A stretch of DNA of 64,000 bases, taken from assembly GCA_964369975.1 (NCBI GenBank), contig CAYJFZ010000003.1:62001-126000 (forward strand), read 5' to 3'. The position numbers were made by a program, and so were the translations under genes. Of this stretch, positions 6,729 through 16,076 are shown in pieces. How positions within the stretch are numbered: position 1 is the first letter of the stretch; each line of letters starts with the position of its first letter. The notes beneath the pieces were generated by a model. The model had not been told where the DNA came from. It did not search any database and saw nothing but the letters and a program-made list of their open reading frames with translations. The DNA comes from RGIG3102 sp964369975 (GTDB taxonomy: Bacteria > Bacillota > Clostridia > Oscillospirales > Ruminococcaceae).

Positions 6729-8510
6729 ATGCAAAAAAAAGAATCACTTTTAAAGCGTTTGTTCGCTTTTGCCGGTAGCTATAAAATCTTTACCATCTTA
6801 GGTATGATTTTTTCAGCTATTAGCTCAATAATAGCCCTATTCCCTATTATATTTATTCAAAGATTAGTCATTGAAATAGTAACTGCTTATCCTGCCATTA
6901 CCTTAACTGATAGCATTACTAATAATGCAAAGCTTGTTGTAATTTCAGCGATTGGTACAATAGTAATTTACACCTTAGCTTTAATGTTTACACATTTTGC
7001 ATCTTTTAGAATAGCTAAAAACATGAGAAAAGCCGCTTTAAATCATATTATAACTCTACCTTTAGGCTTCTTTTCAAGCAATAGCAGCGGTAAACTTCGC
7101 AGAATTATAAATGATAGTGCTTTTGCAACAGAGTCATATCTTGCTCACCAACTACCAGACTTAATTGGAGCTTTTACTACACCTTTAGTTGTTTTAGTAA
7201 TATTATTCGCTTATGATTGGCGTTTAGGTTTGATTAGCTTAATTCCACTAATATTTGCTGTTGTAGCGATGATGTCTGGTATGGGAAAAGACCAGCCTGA
7301 AAGAATTAAGCAATATCAAACAGCCTTAGAAAACATGAATAGTGAGGCTACTGAATATGTTCGTGGTATTCCTGTTGTAAAAACATTTAATCAAAGTGTT
7401 TTCTCTTTTGAACGCTTTTACAACATCATTCAAACATATAAACAATATGTTTCAGCTTATTCATATAGAATGAGAATGCCTATGACATTATTTCAAGTTT
7501 TTCTTGCAAGCACACCTGTGTTTTTAGTATTGAGCTCGATATTAATAATAACAGGACAAAGTGATATGAGAAACTTCTTTTTAAACTTTTTCTTTTATTT
7601 AATATTTACCCCTATTAGCTCAATGATGATAATGAAAATAATGTGGGTAAGTCAGCATTCTATGCTTGCATCTGATGCAATTACTCGTATTGAAAACTTA
7701 CTCAGTGAAAAACCACTTATAGCCCCTGAAAATCCTCAAGCTATAACTGATACTACTATAACTATGGACAATATTTCTTTCACATATCCAAATACTGAAA
7801 AAATGGCTGTTACTAATGTTAGTATTAGTATTAATAAGGGGCAAACTGTCGCTTTTGTAGGTCCATCTGGTGGTGGTAAAACTACTCTTGCTACTTTAAT
7901 TCCAAGGTTCTGGGATGTTGATGAAGGTAGTGTAAAAATTGGAGGAGTTGATGTTCGCAATATCAGCGAAGAAGAATTAATGAAAAATATTTCTTTTGTT
8001 TTTCAAAACACTAATCTTTATAAAGCAAGCATTTTAGATAACTTAAAAGAAGGAAAACCCGATGCTACAACTCAAGAAATAACAGCAGCTTTAAAAGCGG
8101 CAAGATGTGATGACATCATCGCAAAGCTCCCCTTTGGTCTTGATACAGTTTACGGCACAAAAGGCGTTTACTTATCTGGTGGCGAGGCTCAAAGAATAGC
8201 CCTTGCAAGAGCTATTTTAAAAGATGCTCCTATCGTTTTACTTGATGAAGCTACAGCTTTTGCTGATCCTGAAAATGAGCATGAAATCCAATTAGCTTTT
8301 AATGAATTAACAAAAAACAAGACTGTTTTAATAATAGCTCACCGATTATCAACTATTAGAAATGCAGATTTAATCTATGTCGTTTCAGAAGGAAAAATCG
8401 TAGAGCAAGGAACTCACGATGAGCTTGTAAATAAAAAGCAAATGTATAGCGATATGTGGACTGAGTATCAAAGAGCATTTGTTTGGAAAGAAAATGAGGT
8501 AAAAGCATAA
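6729..8510 (+). CDS. ABC transporter, fused membrane and ATPase domains (subunit 1)
   Basis: This 593-residue half-transporter has a six-helix exporter-type membrane domain (residues about 15-310) and a C-terminal ATPase. The ATPase has Walker A GPSGGGKTT, Q-loop FVFQNT, signature LSGGEAQRIALARA, Walker B IVLLDEATAF and H-loop AHRLS, all intact. It overlaps the next gene by one base (TAATG), so the two act as a heterodimer. The DEATAFADPENE segment is of a type I associate with IrtAB/YbtPQ-like transporters that use an exporter fold to import siderophores. That substrate class, and a link to the neighbouring iron-type genes, is inference. Confidence 0.92.
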   Translation: MQKKESLLKRLFAFAGSYKIFTILGMIFSAISSIIALFPIIFIQRLVIEIVTAYPAITLTDSITNNAKLVVISAIGTIVIYTLALMFTHFASFRIAKNMRKAALNHIITLPLGFFSSNSSGKLRRIINDSAFATESYLAHQLPDLIGAFTTPLVVLVILFAYDWRLGLISLIPLIFAVVAMMSGMGKDQPERIKQYQTALENMNSEATEYVRGIPVVKTFNQSVFSFERFYNIIQTYKQYVSAYSYRMRMPMTLFQVFLASTPVFLVLSSILIITGQSDMRNFFLNFFFYLIFTPISSMMIMKIMWVSQHSMLASDAITRIENLLSEKPLIAPENPQAITDTTITMDNISFTYPNTEKMAVTNVSISINKGQTVAFVGPSGGGKTTLATLIPRFWDVDEGSVKIGGVDVRNISEEELMKNISFVFQNTNLYKASILDNLKEGKPDATTQEITAALKAARCDDIIAKLPFGLDTVYGTKGVYLSGGEAQRIALARAILKDAPIVLLDEATAFADPENEHEIQLAFNELTKNKTVLIIAHRLSTIRNADLIYVVSEGKIVEQGTHDELVNKKQMYSDMWTEYQRAFVWKENEVKA

Positions 8511-10255
8511 TGAGAAAATATTTACAAAAAACTTTTGCGCTAACAGAATTTGGTGCAAATGAATTATATAAAGCAAGTGCGATTACCGTATTAATTAACT
8601 TAGTAATAATGGCAGTAAGTGGTATTTCTTATTACTTCTTGCAAGATACATTAATGCCTGTTTTAGAAGGCGCAAACCCTGTTTATAGTATAATATTTTA
8701 TATAGTATATTCTATATTTATTTTAGCAATGCTGTGTATACTATATTATTTTCAATATAATTATTGTTATATTTCAGCTTATAACGAAAGTGCAAATATG
8801 AGAATTTCACTCGCTGAAACTTTAAGAAAACTGCCTTTATCTTTCTTTGGTAAAAGAGATATTTCAGATTTAACATCAACTTTATTAGGTGATGTATCTA
8901 TGATGGAAAATGCATTTTCTCACTTTATTCCTGGTTTTATCGGCTCAATTATTTCAACTATAATTATGGGTGTTGGTATGTTTATCTTTGATTATAGATT
9001 AGCCTTATCTTTAACTTGGGTAATTCCTTTATCTTTCTTATTATGCTTTGCAAGTAAGAAACTGCAAGGATATTTCACTTTAAAAACAAAAACAATCCAA
9101 TTAACTTATCTTGATAAAATCCAAGAATGCCTTGAAAATGTAAAAGATATAAAAGCAAACAATAGACAAAAGGCTCACTTGAATGTGATGAATAAACATT
9201 TTGATGATTATGAAAAAGCAAATGGTAAAGCTGAATTAATTATGGGCACATTCGTTAATTTATCTCAAATGATATTAAAATTAGGTATGGGTACAACTAT
9301 AATTACAGGCGCTACTTTACTGAGTTTAGGTGAAGTGGATATTCTAACATTTTTAATTTTCTTAATGATTGCTTCAAGAATTTATGACCCTCTCGCTGGC
9401 GCATTAATCAATCTTGCAGCAATATTTATCTCACTAAAAAGTGTCGATAGAATGAAGGATTTTCAAAATACTAAAATACAAGAAGGTAAAGAAGAAATAA
9501 ATTTATCAAACCATGATATTCTTTTTGAAGATGTGCATTTTAGTTACGACACAAGCGAAACTGTTTTAAATGGTATTAGTTTCACTGCAAAACAAGGAGA
9601 AATCACAGCCTTTGTAGGGCCTTCTGGTGGTGGTAAATCTACAGCAATGAAATTAGCTGCAAGGTTTTGGGATATTGATAAGGGCCTAATTAAAATAGGT
9701 GATGAAGATGTATCAAAAGTAGACCCTGAAACTTTACTAAAAGAAATTTCTATAGTTTTTCAAGATGTAACTTTATTCGATAACACAGTAATGGAAAATA
9801 TCAGAATAGGCAAAAAAGGTGCAAGTGATGAAGATGTAATCTCAGCTTCTAAAAATGCTATGGCTCACGACTTTATTATGCAGCTGCCTAACGGATACGA
9901 TACTTTAATCGGTGAAAACGGCTCAAAACTTTCAGGTGGCGAAAGACAAAGGATGTCAATAGCAAGGGCTTTATTAAAAGATGCACCTATCGTATTATTA
10001 GATGAAGCTACTTCATCTCTTGATATTCAAAATGAAAGCAAAGTTCAAAACGCTATTGCTAAATTAACAAAAGATAAAACAGTTATAGTGATAGCTCATA
10101 GAATGAGAACAATAGCTGGTGCTGATAAAATTGTCTTACTTAAAGATGGTATTGTAAGTGCTCAAGGCACTCATTCACAGCTTTTAGAGAAATCTAAAGA
10201 TTATTCAAAAATGATTAAACTTCAAACAGAAAGTGCAAACTGGACTTTAGTTTAA
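8510..10255 (+). CDS. ABC transporter, fused membrane and ATPase domains (subunit 2)
   Basis: This is the 581-residue partner of the preceding gene, with the same layout: six membrane helices in residues about 20-310, then an ATPase with Walker A GPSGGGKST, signature LSGGERQRMSIARA, Walker B IVLLDEATSS and an AHRMRT switch region. Both ATP sites of the dimer look catalytically competent because each subunit keeps its signature and catalytic Glu. Translation is coupled by the ATGA-type overlap. A terminator follows. The shared operator with the DUF2325-flavodoxin unit suggests control by metal status. Confidence 0.92.
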   Translation: MRKYLQKTFALTEFGANELYKASAITVLINLVIMAVSGISYYFLQDTLMPVLEGANPVYSIIFYIVYSIFILAMLCILYYFQYNYCYISAYNESANMRISLAETLRKLPLSFFGKRDISDLTSTLLGDVSMMENAFSHFIPGFIGSIISTIIMGVGMFIFDYRLALSLTWVIPLSFLLCFASKKLQGYFTLKTKTIQLTYLDKIQECLENVKDIKANNRQKAHLNVMNKHFDDYEKANGKAELIMGTFVNLSQMILKLGMGTTIITGATLLSLGEVDILTFLIFLMIASRIYDPLAGALINLAAIFISLKSVDRMKDFQNTKIQEGKEEINLSNHDILFEDVHFSYDTSETVLNGISFTAKQGEITAFVGPSGGGKSTAMKLAARFWDIDKGLIKIGDEDVSKVDPETLLKEISIVFQDVTLFDNTVMENIRIGKKGASDEDVISASKNAMAHDFIMQLPNGYDTLIGENGSKLSGGERQRMSIARALLKDAPIVLLDEATSSLDIQNESKVQNAIAKLTKDKTVIVIAHRMRTIAGADKIVLLKDGIVSAQGTHSQLLEKSKDYSKMIKLQTESANWTLV

Positions 10256-10259
10256 CATC

Positions 10260-10290
10260 AAAAAAGGTAGTGCTGAGCGCTACCTTTTTT
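10260..10290 (+). terminator. terminator of the ABC pair
   Basis: The stem AAAAAAGGTAGTGC / GCGCTACCTTTTTT has one G-U pair and a T run and lies directly after the stop at 10255. Confidence 0.85.
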
Positions 10291-10411
10291 ATTAAAATTT
10301 TATAAACATACTACTTTTCCACACATCTCCTAAAGTGCTATTCATCTATAAATCTTGAAATATGGTTTTTTTATGCTACAATGATTATATAAGAAGTTTT
10401 TAGGAGGAATT

Positions 10412-12169
10412 ATGAAAAGAATTATAGCATTTTTATTATCTTTATCTTTATTATTTACAGCTTGCTCAAATACAAGCGAAAATGATACTAACAAAGATAC
10501 CCCCACTAATTCATCTAATGAGCAAACAATAGCAGATGAAGTAAACTATAGCTTATACTCAAATGTAATTGATGCTTATAGACAAAACTATAACGAAATG
10601 CAAGTTGAGCCTTTAAGCGATTTAGGCTTAGAGCGAAGCAGAATAACTGGTCTTTCTTATGCTAATTTAATTGACCTTGATAAAAATGGAGTGCTTGAAT
10701 TAATTTTATTTGCAACTCCAGAAAGTATTAATAATCAAACAAGCTATTCTTACATTGATGCAAATTTAGAATATCCTAATTTTTTAAAAATTTATACAAT
10801 AATCGATAATGAATTAAAATTTTTAGACTCTTTACCTTTTAGTTATTTTCATATTGATGATGATACTCACTTAGGTATACAACTAATACATAATGAAGCT
10901 TCAACTTCTTTTTTCATTACCGTAATGGGAGATAACGATTTTTTAAATTATTCAATAGTAGACTTTAATGGCGATGAGCTAATAACGAGCACAGAAATTA
11001 CTTTTGAATATGATGAATCATATGAAGTTATAGCTTTTGTTAATGGTGAATTAACAGATTTTGAAAAAGCAAATGCAGAAGTTATAGCATTACAGGAAAT
11101 GAGCGAAAAAATCCCTATTTCTACAATTTTTGATGAACAATTAGATACTTTAAAAGAAATTAACTCCCTTACTTTTGACTTTTTGGCTGACTATCCTGTA
11201 ATAAATTTCGAGAATGATTTTTCAGCTAAAAATAATGATTTATTTTATTATTTTGAAGATATGCCAGTATTAGCACAAGAGCTTGTAATAGCAGATTATT
11301 ATCACTGTTTAACTATGAATGATTATGATAGTTTATTAAATATTTTTAGCGATGAAGATGATGTTACTGCTCTTAAAAATGCTCGCAATACTTCTTTATA
11401 TACAACAGGTCACATCCTTTCCTGTTTAACACAGCTTGAATTAGATGAATTTATGATGGAACATGCAAGCCTTGCACATTTTTACTATCCTTATATCGAA
11501 GATTTAAAAGAAAATAAGAACATTTCAATTTTTGCTTTAAATGTAGATGAGGTATTAAACCCTGATAAATCAGTTGGCACTCCTCAAGAAGGCGGAGGCA
11601 ATTATAGGACATACTTTATTTTGTCCCAAGAAAAAAACTCGCAAGATGAATGGAAAATTGAATACATAGATGATGGCAAGTTTTCATCTCAAAAAAATAT
11701 TTTTGAAGTTCAGTATTTAGGAACTAAAGATGATTTTAATAATGGTGTGTCAATTATAACGAAATTGTATGAAGAAATTAATGCATACATTGATTCATCA
11801 ACAGAGCAAGTGAGTGAAATTCAATTTTTTGATGAAGATTATAGTAGCACACAAACTGAATTTTATTTATTAAGATTTAATAGTTTAATCGATATTGAAA
11901 AAGTAGAGATATATAGAGTAGTTGATAATGGAAATGATAGCTTTACTAGAGGCGAGCTTTTACAAGAGTATCAAGACTATAATACCCACACCTTACTTTT
12001 TTCAACAGATTCAAGTCTTGATGAATTAAAAAATATAGAAATCGTTTGCACTACTTCTATAGGTTTAGAATTTAGTTATTATCCAATGCAAGATGTATCA
12101 AATTATCAAGCACAGGCTGTATATAATGGATATTCCTCATCCTTTAGCGAATTTTATCAAAGATATTAA
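10412..12169 (+). CDS. large lipoprotein of unknown function
   Basis: This 585-residue protein has a lipoprotein signal: two basic residues, a hydrophobic stretch and lipobox F-T-A-C with C18 as the modified cysteine, then a Ser/Thr/Asn-rich linker. It is therefore anchored on the outer face of the membrane. The body is acidic. It has one segment, LIDLDKNGVLELIL near residue 95, like the Asp-rich calcium loops of FG-GAP/VCBS repeats; the rest matches no family I know. GGAGG precedes the ATG. It is flanked by terminators on both sides, so it is a single-gene unit. Confidence 0.8.
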   Translation: MKRIIAFLLSLSLLFTACSNTSENDTNKDTPTNSSNEQTIADEVNYSLYSNVIDAYRQNYNEMQVEPLSDLGLERSRITGLSYANLIDLDKNGVLELILFATPESINNQTSYSYIDANLEYPNFLKIYTIIDNELKFLDSLPFSYFHIDDDTHLGIQLIHNEASTSFFITVMGDNDFLNYSIVDFNGDELITSTEITFEYDESYEVIAFVNGELTDFEKANAEVIALQEMSEKIPISTIFDEQLDTLKEINSLTFDFLADYPVINFENDFSAKNNDLFYYFEDMPVLAQELVIADYYHCLTMNDYDSLLNIFSDEDDVTALKNARNTSLYTTGHILSCLTQLELDEFMMEHASLAHFYYPYIEDLKENKNISIFALNVDEVLNPDKSVGTPQEGGGNYRTYFILSQEKNSQDEWKIEYIDDGKFSSQKNIFEVQYLGTKDDFNNGVSIITKLYEEINAYIDSSTEQVSEIQFFDEDYSSTQTEFYLLRFNSLIDIEKVEIYRVVDNGNDSFTRGELLQEYQDYNTHTLLFSTDSSLDELKNIEIVCTTSIGLEFSYYPMQDVSNYQAQAVYNGYSSSFSEFYQRY

Positions 12170-12174
12170 AACAC

Positions 12175-12208
12175 AAAACACACCCTTAAAATAAGGGTGT
12201 GTTTTTGT
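12175..12208 (+). terminator. terminator of the lipoprotein gene
   Basis: The stem CACACCCTTA / TAAGGGTGTG is followed by a T run, 10 bases after the stop at 12169. Confidence 0.85.
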
Positions 12209-12272
12209 TTTAAATATTTAGTTTATTATTATAAAATTATATATATTTTTTCTATATAACATAATAAGAGTA

Positions 12273-14588
12273 TTAAATATCAAGATTTATCTTTAATTTC
12301 TTATTTATTAAAGCAATGATTTTATTTCTGTAAATAAACATTAAAATAGCTACTAATGTAACAAATTCACAAAATCTATAAATTAGCGTTGATTCAAATT
12401 TTACTGTGACTTGCCCTTGCTCTAAAGTCGGCTCAAAGCCTACTTTTGCATCTGCATTTTTATAAATCTCAATAGGCTGATTATTAACTTTGACAGTATA
12501 TCCCGGAATGTAAGTGAATGGTATTAGGATATCATTTGAAGAACTTTCGCTAAAATCAATAGAATAATCAAAACTCATAGTAGTACCATATTGCTTATAG
12601 TTTGAAACTTTAAGTGTTTCATTATCAGAAACTACAACTGAGGCACTTTCAATCATAATATTCGCATCAGCTCCCCCAACTAAGTATTCACCTTGTCCGA
12701 TTGATGTGTGGTTATCAAAGTTGTTGTTGTAGCTGTATTTTGATGTGTATGAAGGCTCATTATACTGAAAATAATTGTTCTCATAAAATAAAGAAGTTGT
12801 AAATATACAAAAAGCAATAATAGCAAAACAAGCTATAATTCTATGCTCTTTTGCTTTGAAAACAAACATAGTAATTGGAATAATTAATAGCGCCATAGCT
12901 ATACCTGCCATGCTAAGTAATCTATAAGGAAACTGAATAGCATCTAAGTATGAGCCTATTAAAGGTATCGTGTGAATGTTTTCCCACGGGAAGTATGCCG
13001 TTGTTGCAACAAGGGCAGTGATTGCAATTATTATAGTGGCATCAAATAATTTTAAAAATTGTTTATCTATTGTGTTTTTATCGAGAATAATTCTAATCAA
13101 AATATATAATCCTATGGAAAATATCCCTACCCACCCAATAGGATGAGGGCCAACATGGTCTAAAGAATAAGTTGCAAATAATTTTTCAATATTAAATATT
13201 GCGTATTTTTCCGGAAGCTGAACTCTTGTGAAAACCGATAAATTAGCTTGATACATTGTAGCGAGCATAGGGCCTATAAACCACGAATTTAAACCTATGA
13301 TAAATGCAGCTGAAACAGCTAAAGGAATGATTCTTTTTTCCTTGCCAAAAATATTTTTAATTGAAAATAAACCTATGAACGCACAGAATATAATTACTAT
13401 TTCAGTCGTTAAAATATGTGCTTGAAGAACTCCGGAAGCACCTACAACAAGTGCCCACCAATCTTTTTTATTTTTAAGTAAAACAGCGTAAAGTCCATAA
13501 GCTAATAAAGGCAGCCAAATCATAGCAGTGAATTCGCCTACAGCTGACCTATAATAAATACATATTAAACGATACGGATTCAATAAATATACAATCGCAG
13601 CAGTAAGCGCAACTGGCCTGCTTTTAGAAATTTTATTAAAGGCATAATATGCTACACAAACTGTTAATACATTAACCATAATTATATAAAATTTATACGC
13701 TGTTATTGTATGTACACCAAGTGTTATTAAAAAGGCTGGAACATATAAAAGAAATTCTGGATACATTAAAGAATTAGGATAGCCGTATCCATTTAATGTC
13801 CCACCATGAACTCTTATTGGGAATTGTCCGCTTTCAAGCGCTCTTTCCATACCTGTTAAACGAGCTAAATGGAAAAGTAAATCATGCCCGACATCTATTC
13901 CAGTTTGAAATACAGGAATTGAAGCTATAAAAACACCACAAAATAAAATAAAACAAGTTGAAATAAACACTTTTTTAGGACTGATATAAGTTTGTGATAA
14001 ATTAGCAGCCTGTACTTTTTTAGGGTTAAGATTTAGTAAAAGAAAAATAAGTAATGAAGTTGCTAAAATCATAACTGTATAAAAAACAGAGTCATTATTG
14101 ACACTACCGAATGAGCTTATAGATACATGGTTTATTGAAAACGCCCTATCCATTGTTTGTACATTAAGCATAATATTATCAATATCTTGCTCTAATGTAA
14201 AGCTGGCTCTAACAGCAGTTCCCTCTTTAAGAATTGGCTCTGATACTAAGAGTTTACCATTTGTGTTATCTTCATTTACATAATCAGTAGAAAACATATT
14301 CAAAACCGATGAATCATCAAAAGCTGTGTATTGTAAAATAATTTCATATTCTCCGGCTTTTAGGCTAAGAGGACCATTAACTAATATTTTTACAGCTTCA
14401 TCGCTTTCACTATAATAATTTAAGTGAGTAGTTTCTTCGTTTGTGTAATCATGAAGATATCGAGTATAGAAGTTATCTGCCGCAAGCTCAGAATAATACC
14501 TATCCGACACTGATGGATTATAGCATATAATGCTTAAAATAATACCTAATAATAATATTATATACCCTTTATAACTTTTAAAGTTCAT
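12273..14588 (-). CDS. GT-C fold membrane protein (PTPS-related family)
   Basis: This 771-residue multi-pass membrane protein has a first helix at residues about 7-25, then an extracellular beta-rich loop to about 165, then around ten further helices. The segment DVGHDLLFHLARLTGMERAL, followed by NGYGYPNSLMYPEF, is the conserved first loop of the 6-pyruvoyl-tetrahydropterin-synthase-related membrane family, which adopts a GT-C glycosyltransferase fold. Such proteins use polyprenyl-linked sugars or act in surface polymer assembly. It is followed on the same strand by SGNH, MBOAT and GT2 genes upstream, so a role in a surface polysaccharide is likely. The exact reaction is unknown. Confidence 0.75.
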   Translation of the reverse strand: MNFKSYKGYIILLLGIILSIICYNPSVSDRYYSELAADNFYTRYLHDYTNEETTHLNYYSESDEAVKILVNGPLSLKAGEYEIILQYTAFDDSSVLNMFSTDYVNEDNTNGKLLVSEPILKEGTAVRASFTLEQDIDNIMLNVQTMDRAFSINHVSISSFGSVNNDSVFYTVMILATSLLIFLLLNLNPKKVQAANLSQTYISPKKVFISTCFILFCGVFIASIPVFQTGIDVGHDLLFHLARLTGMERALESGQFPIRVHGGTLNGYGYPNSLMYPEFLLYVPAFLITLGVHTITAYKFYIIMVNVLTVCVAYYAFNKISKSRPVALTAAIVYLLNPYRLICIYYRSAVGEFTAMIWLPLLAYGLYAVLLKNKKDWWALVVGASGVLQAHILTTEIVIIFCAFIGLFSIKNIFGKEKRIIPLAVSAAFIIGLNSWFIGPMLATMYQANLSVFTRVQLPEKYAIFNIEKLFATYSLDHVGPHPIGWVGIFSIGLYILIRIILDKNTIDKQFLKLFDATIIIAITALVATTAYFPWENIHTIPLIGSYLDAIQFPYRLLSMAGIAMALLIIPITMFVFKAKEHRIIACFAIIAFCIFTTSLFYENNYFQYNEPSYTSKYSYNNNFDNHTSIGQGEYLVGGADANIMIESASVVVSDNETLKVSNYKQYGTTMSFDYSIDFSESSSNDILIPFTYIPGYTVKVNNQPIEIYKNADAKVGFEPTLEQGQVTVKFESTLIYRFCEFVTLVAILMFIYRNKIIALINKKLKINLDI

Positions 14589-14608
14589 AAAACAATTAAC
14601 TCCTTAAT

Positions 14609-16051
14609 TTAGTTTGTATAGTAGTTATATTCGTGTTCAGTTGCAAAACTTACACTATGGATAATCTCATCATTAAACTCATCATAAATGACAACATTAA
14701 ACCCTTGTCTATTTTTTGAATACTCTTCACCATTAAAAATAATACTTGAAGAAGTTTGCAAAACGGTTACGGATATATTAGAAATTTCTTCTAATTTATT
14801 TTCGGTGATTTTTTCAGTGTCGTTAAAAATATATACTTCACTTGCATTTTCATTTTTTAAAATATCTTCATTTATACTAAATATATCTAAGGCTTTTAGA
14901 ATATGATCACCTTCTGCTTTAGTTAAGTCCCCATGAGCAGTTATTATATATACATAATCCTCTTTAACTGAGACTAAAGAAGCAAGCTCATTAAAAGTAG
15001 GAGCAAGTTTTAAGTCGTAATTGTCAATGTCTCTTTGTTCAATAGCACTTTGTGTATTCCAACTATTAATAGTTTCTTCATCATATGCTATCGCTTTAAG
15101 ATAGTTTTCTTTTATAAAATCTCCCATATGAGATGAAAGTTTTTTTGCACCTAAATAATTTACATGAGCATACTCAGCCATATCTGTTTGATAACTAAAC
15201 CCTGTCTCATACATTAAGTCTTCACTTAAATAGTTTAAAAACGGAACTTCGTTTTCAAGGCAGATTTCGGCTATTTCATCTATATATCCCCTATCTTGAG
15301 GATTCATAATATATGGGGTTTTTGTCAAAATAAGTTGCACATCATTATCTTTACAAAGCTTAATTAATTTTAAAAGATACTCCTTACTTGAATCAACAAG
15401 CGCAGTTTCATCGCCTATATCAATATAATTATATTCTTCAAAAACTTCAGTAGTAAAAATAGGACCAAAGCCTTTATTGGATGAATAATAACTTTTAAAA
15501 ATATTATCATATAGCTCTGTGGATTCAATGTCTGTCCATCTTGAGTGATACCTTACAAAAGGTATCATCTCAGACAATGAAAGTGGTAAAACTTGATGCT
15601 TTCTCATCGCCAAAGAAAGCTGTAATCTATTCAAAGAAGGCGGAATTGAAAGAGCAAATTCATTTGAAGTTTCATCAGATGTTTGTGCTGGAAGGTAGCT
15701 TTGGTCATAGGAAAAAGAAAACGCTTCTACAACCAACACATCAATATCTTGCTGATTTATCGCTTCCACTGAATAATGATATGCAGTCCAAGGGTTTTGA
15801 CTCCATGAATATATATTATAAGAAGTAAACTGATTCTCAAGCCACATTTGTGTAGGAGAAAAGGCTGCCATTCCATGACTTCCCCCAACAAAGGCAACAT
15901 CTATTGTATCTTTGGGTTCTTCATAAAACCCACTAAAGGTTGAATTATTAGGTGCTAAGGCTTCTTCAACAGCAAATAAAGTAATAATAATACTAAAAAA
16001 TAATAATATTATTACTGCTAAGTTTTTTATTATAGATTTATTCTTAATCAA
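14609..16051 (-). CDS. membrane-anchored SGNH-like protein, partner of MBOAT
   Basis: This 480-residue protein has one N-terminal membrane helix (residues about 8-28) and an extracellular domain. FVGGSHGMAAFSP carries the Gly-Ser pair of an SGNH block I, and a late segment YAHVNYLGAKKLSSHMG resembles block V with its His. DltD/AlgJ/AlgX-type proteins of this shape work with MBOAT acyltransferases to move acyl groups to sugars outside the cell. Here the MBOAT gene lies 25 bases upstream in the same operon. Residues after about 350 form an extra domain I do not recognise. Acyl transfer is inferred from context and the partial motifs. Confidence 0.75.
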   Translation of the reverse strand: MIKNKSIIKNLAVIILLFFSIIITLFAVEEALAPNNSTFSGFYEEPKDTIDVAFVGGSHGMAAFSPTQMWLENQFTSYNIYSWSQNPWTAYHYSVEAINQQDIDVLVVEAFSFSYDQSYLPAQTSDETSNEFALSIPPSLNRLQLSLAMRKHQVLPLSLSEMIPFVRYHSRWTDIESTELYDNIFKSYYSSNKGFGPIFTTEVFEEYNYIDIGDETALVDSSKEYLLKLIKLCKDNDVQLILTKTPYIMNPQDRGYIDEIAEICLENEVPFLNYLSEDLMYETGFSYQTDMAEYAHVNYLGAKKLSSHMGDFIKENYLKAIAYDEETINSWNTQSAIEQRDIDNYDLKLAPTFNELASLVSVKEDYVYIITAHGDLTKAEGDHILKALDIFSINEDILKNENASEVYIFNDTEKITENKLEEISNISVTVLQTSSSIIFNGEEYSKNRQGFNVVIYDEFNDEIIHSVSFATEHEYNYYTN

Positions 16052-16076
16052 AATAAAAATCCTTTCAAATATAAGG

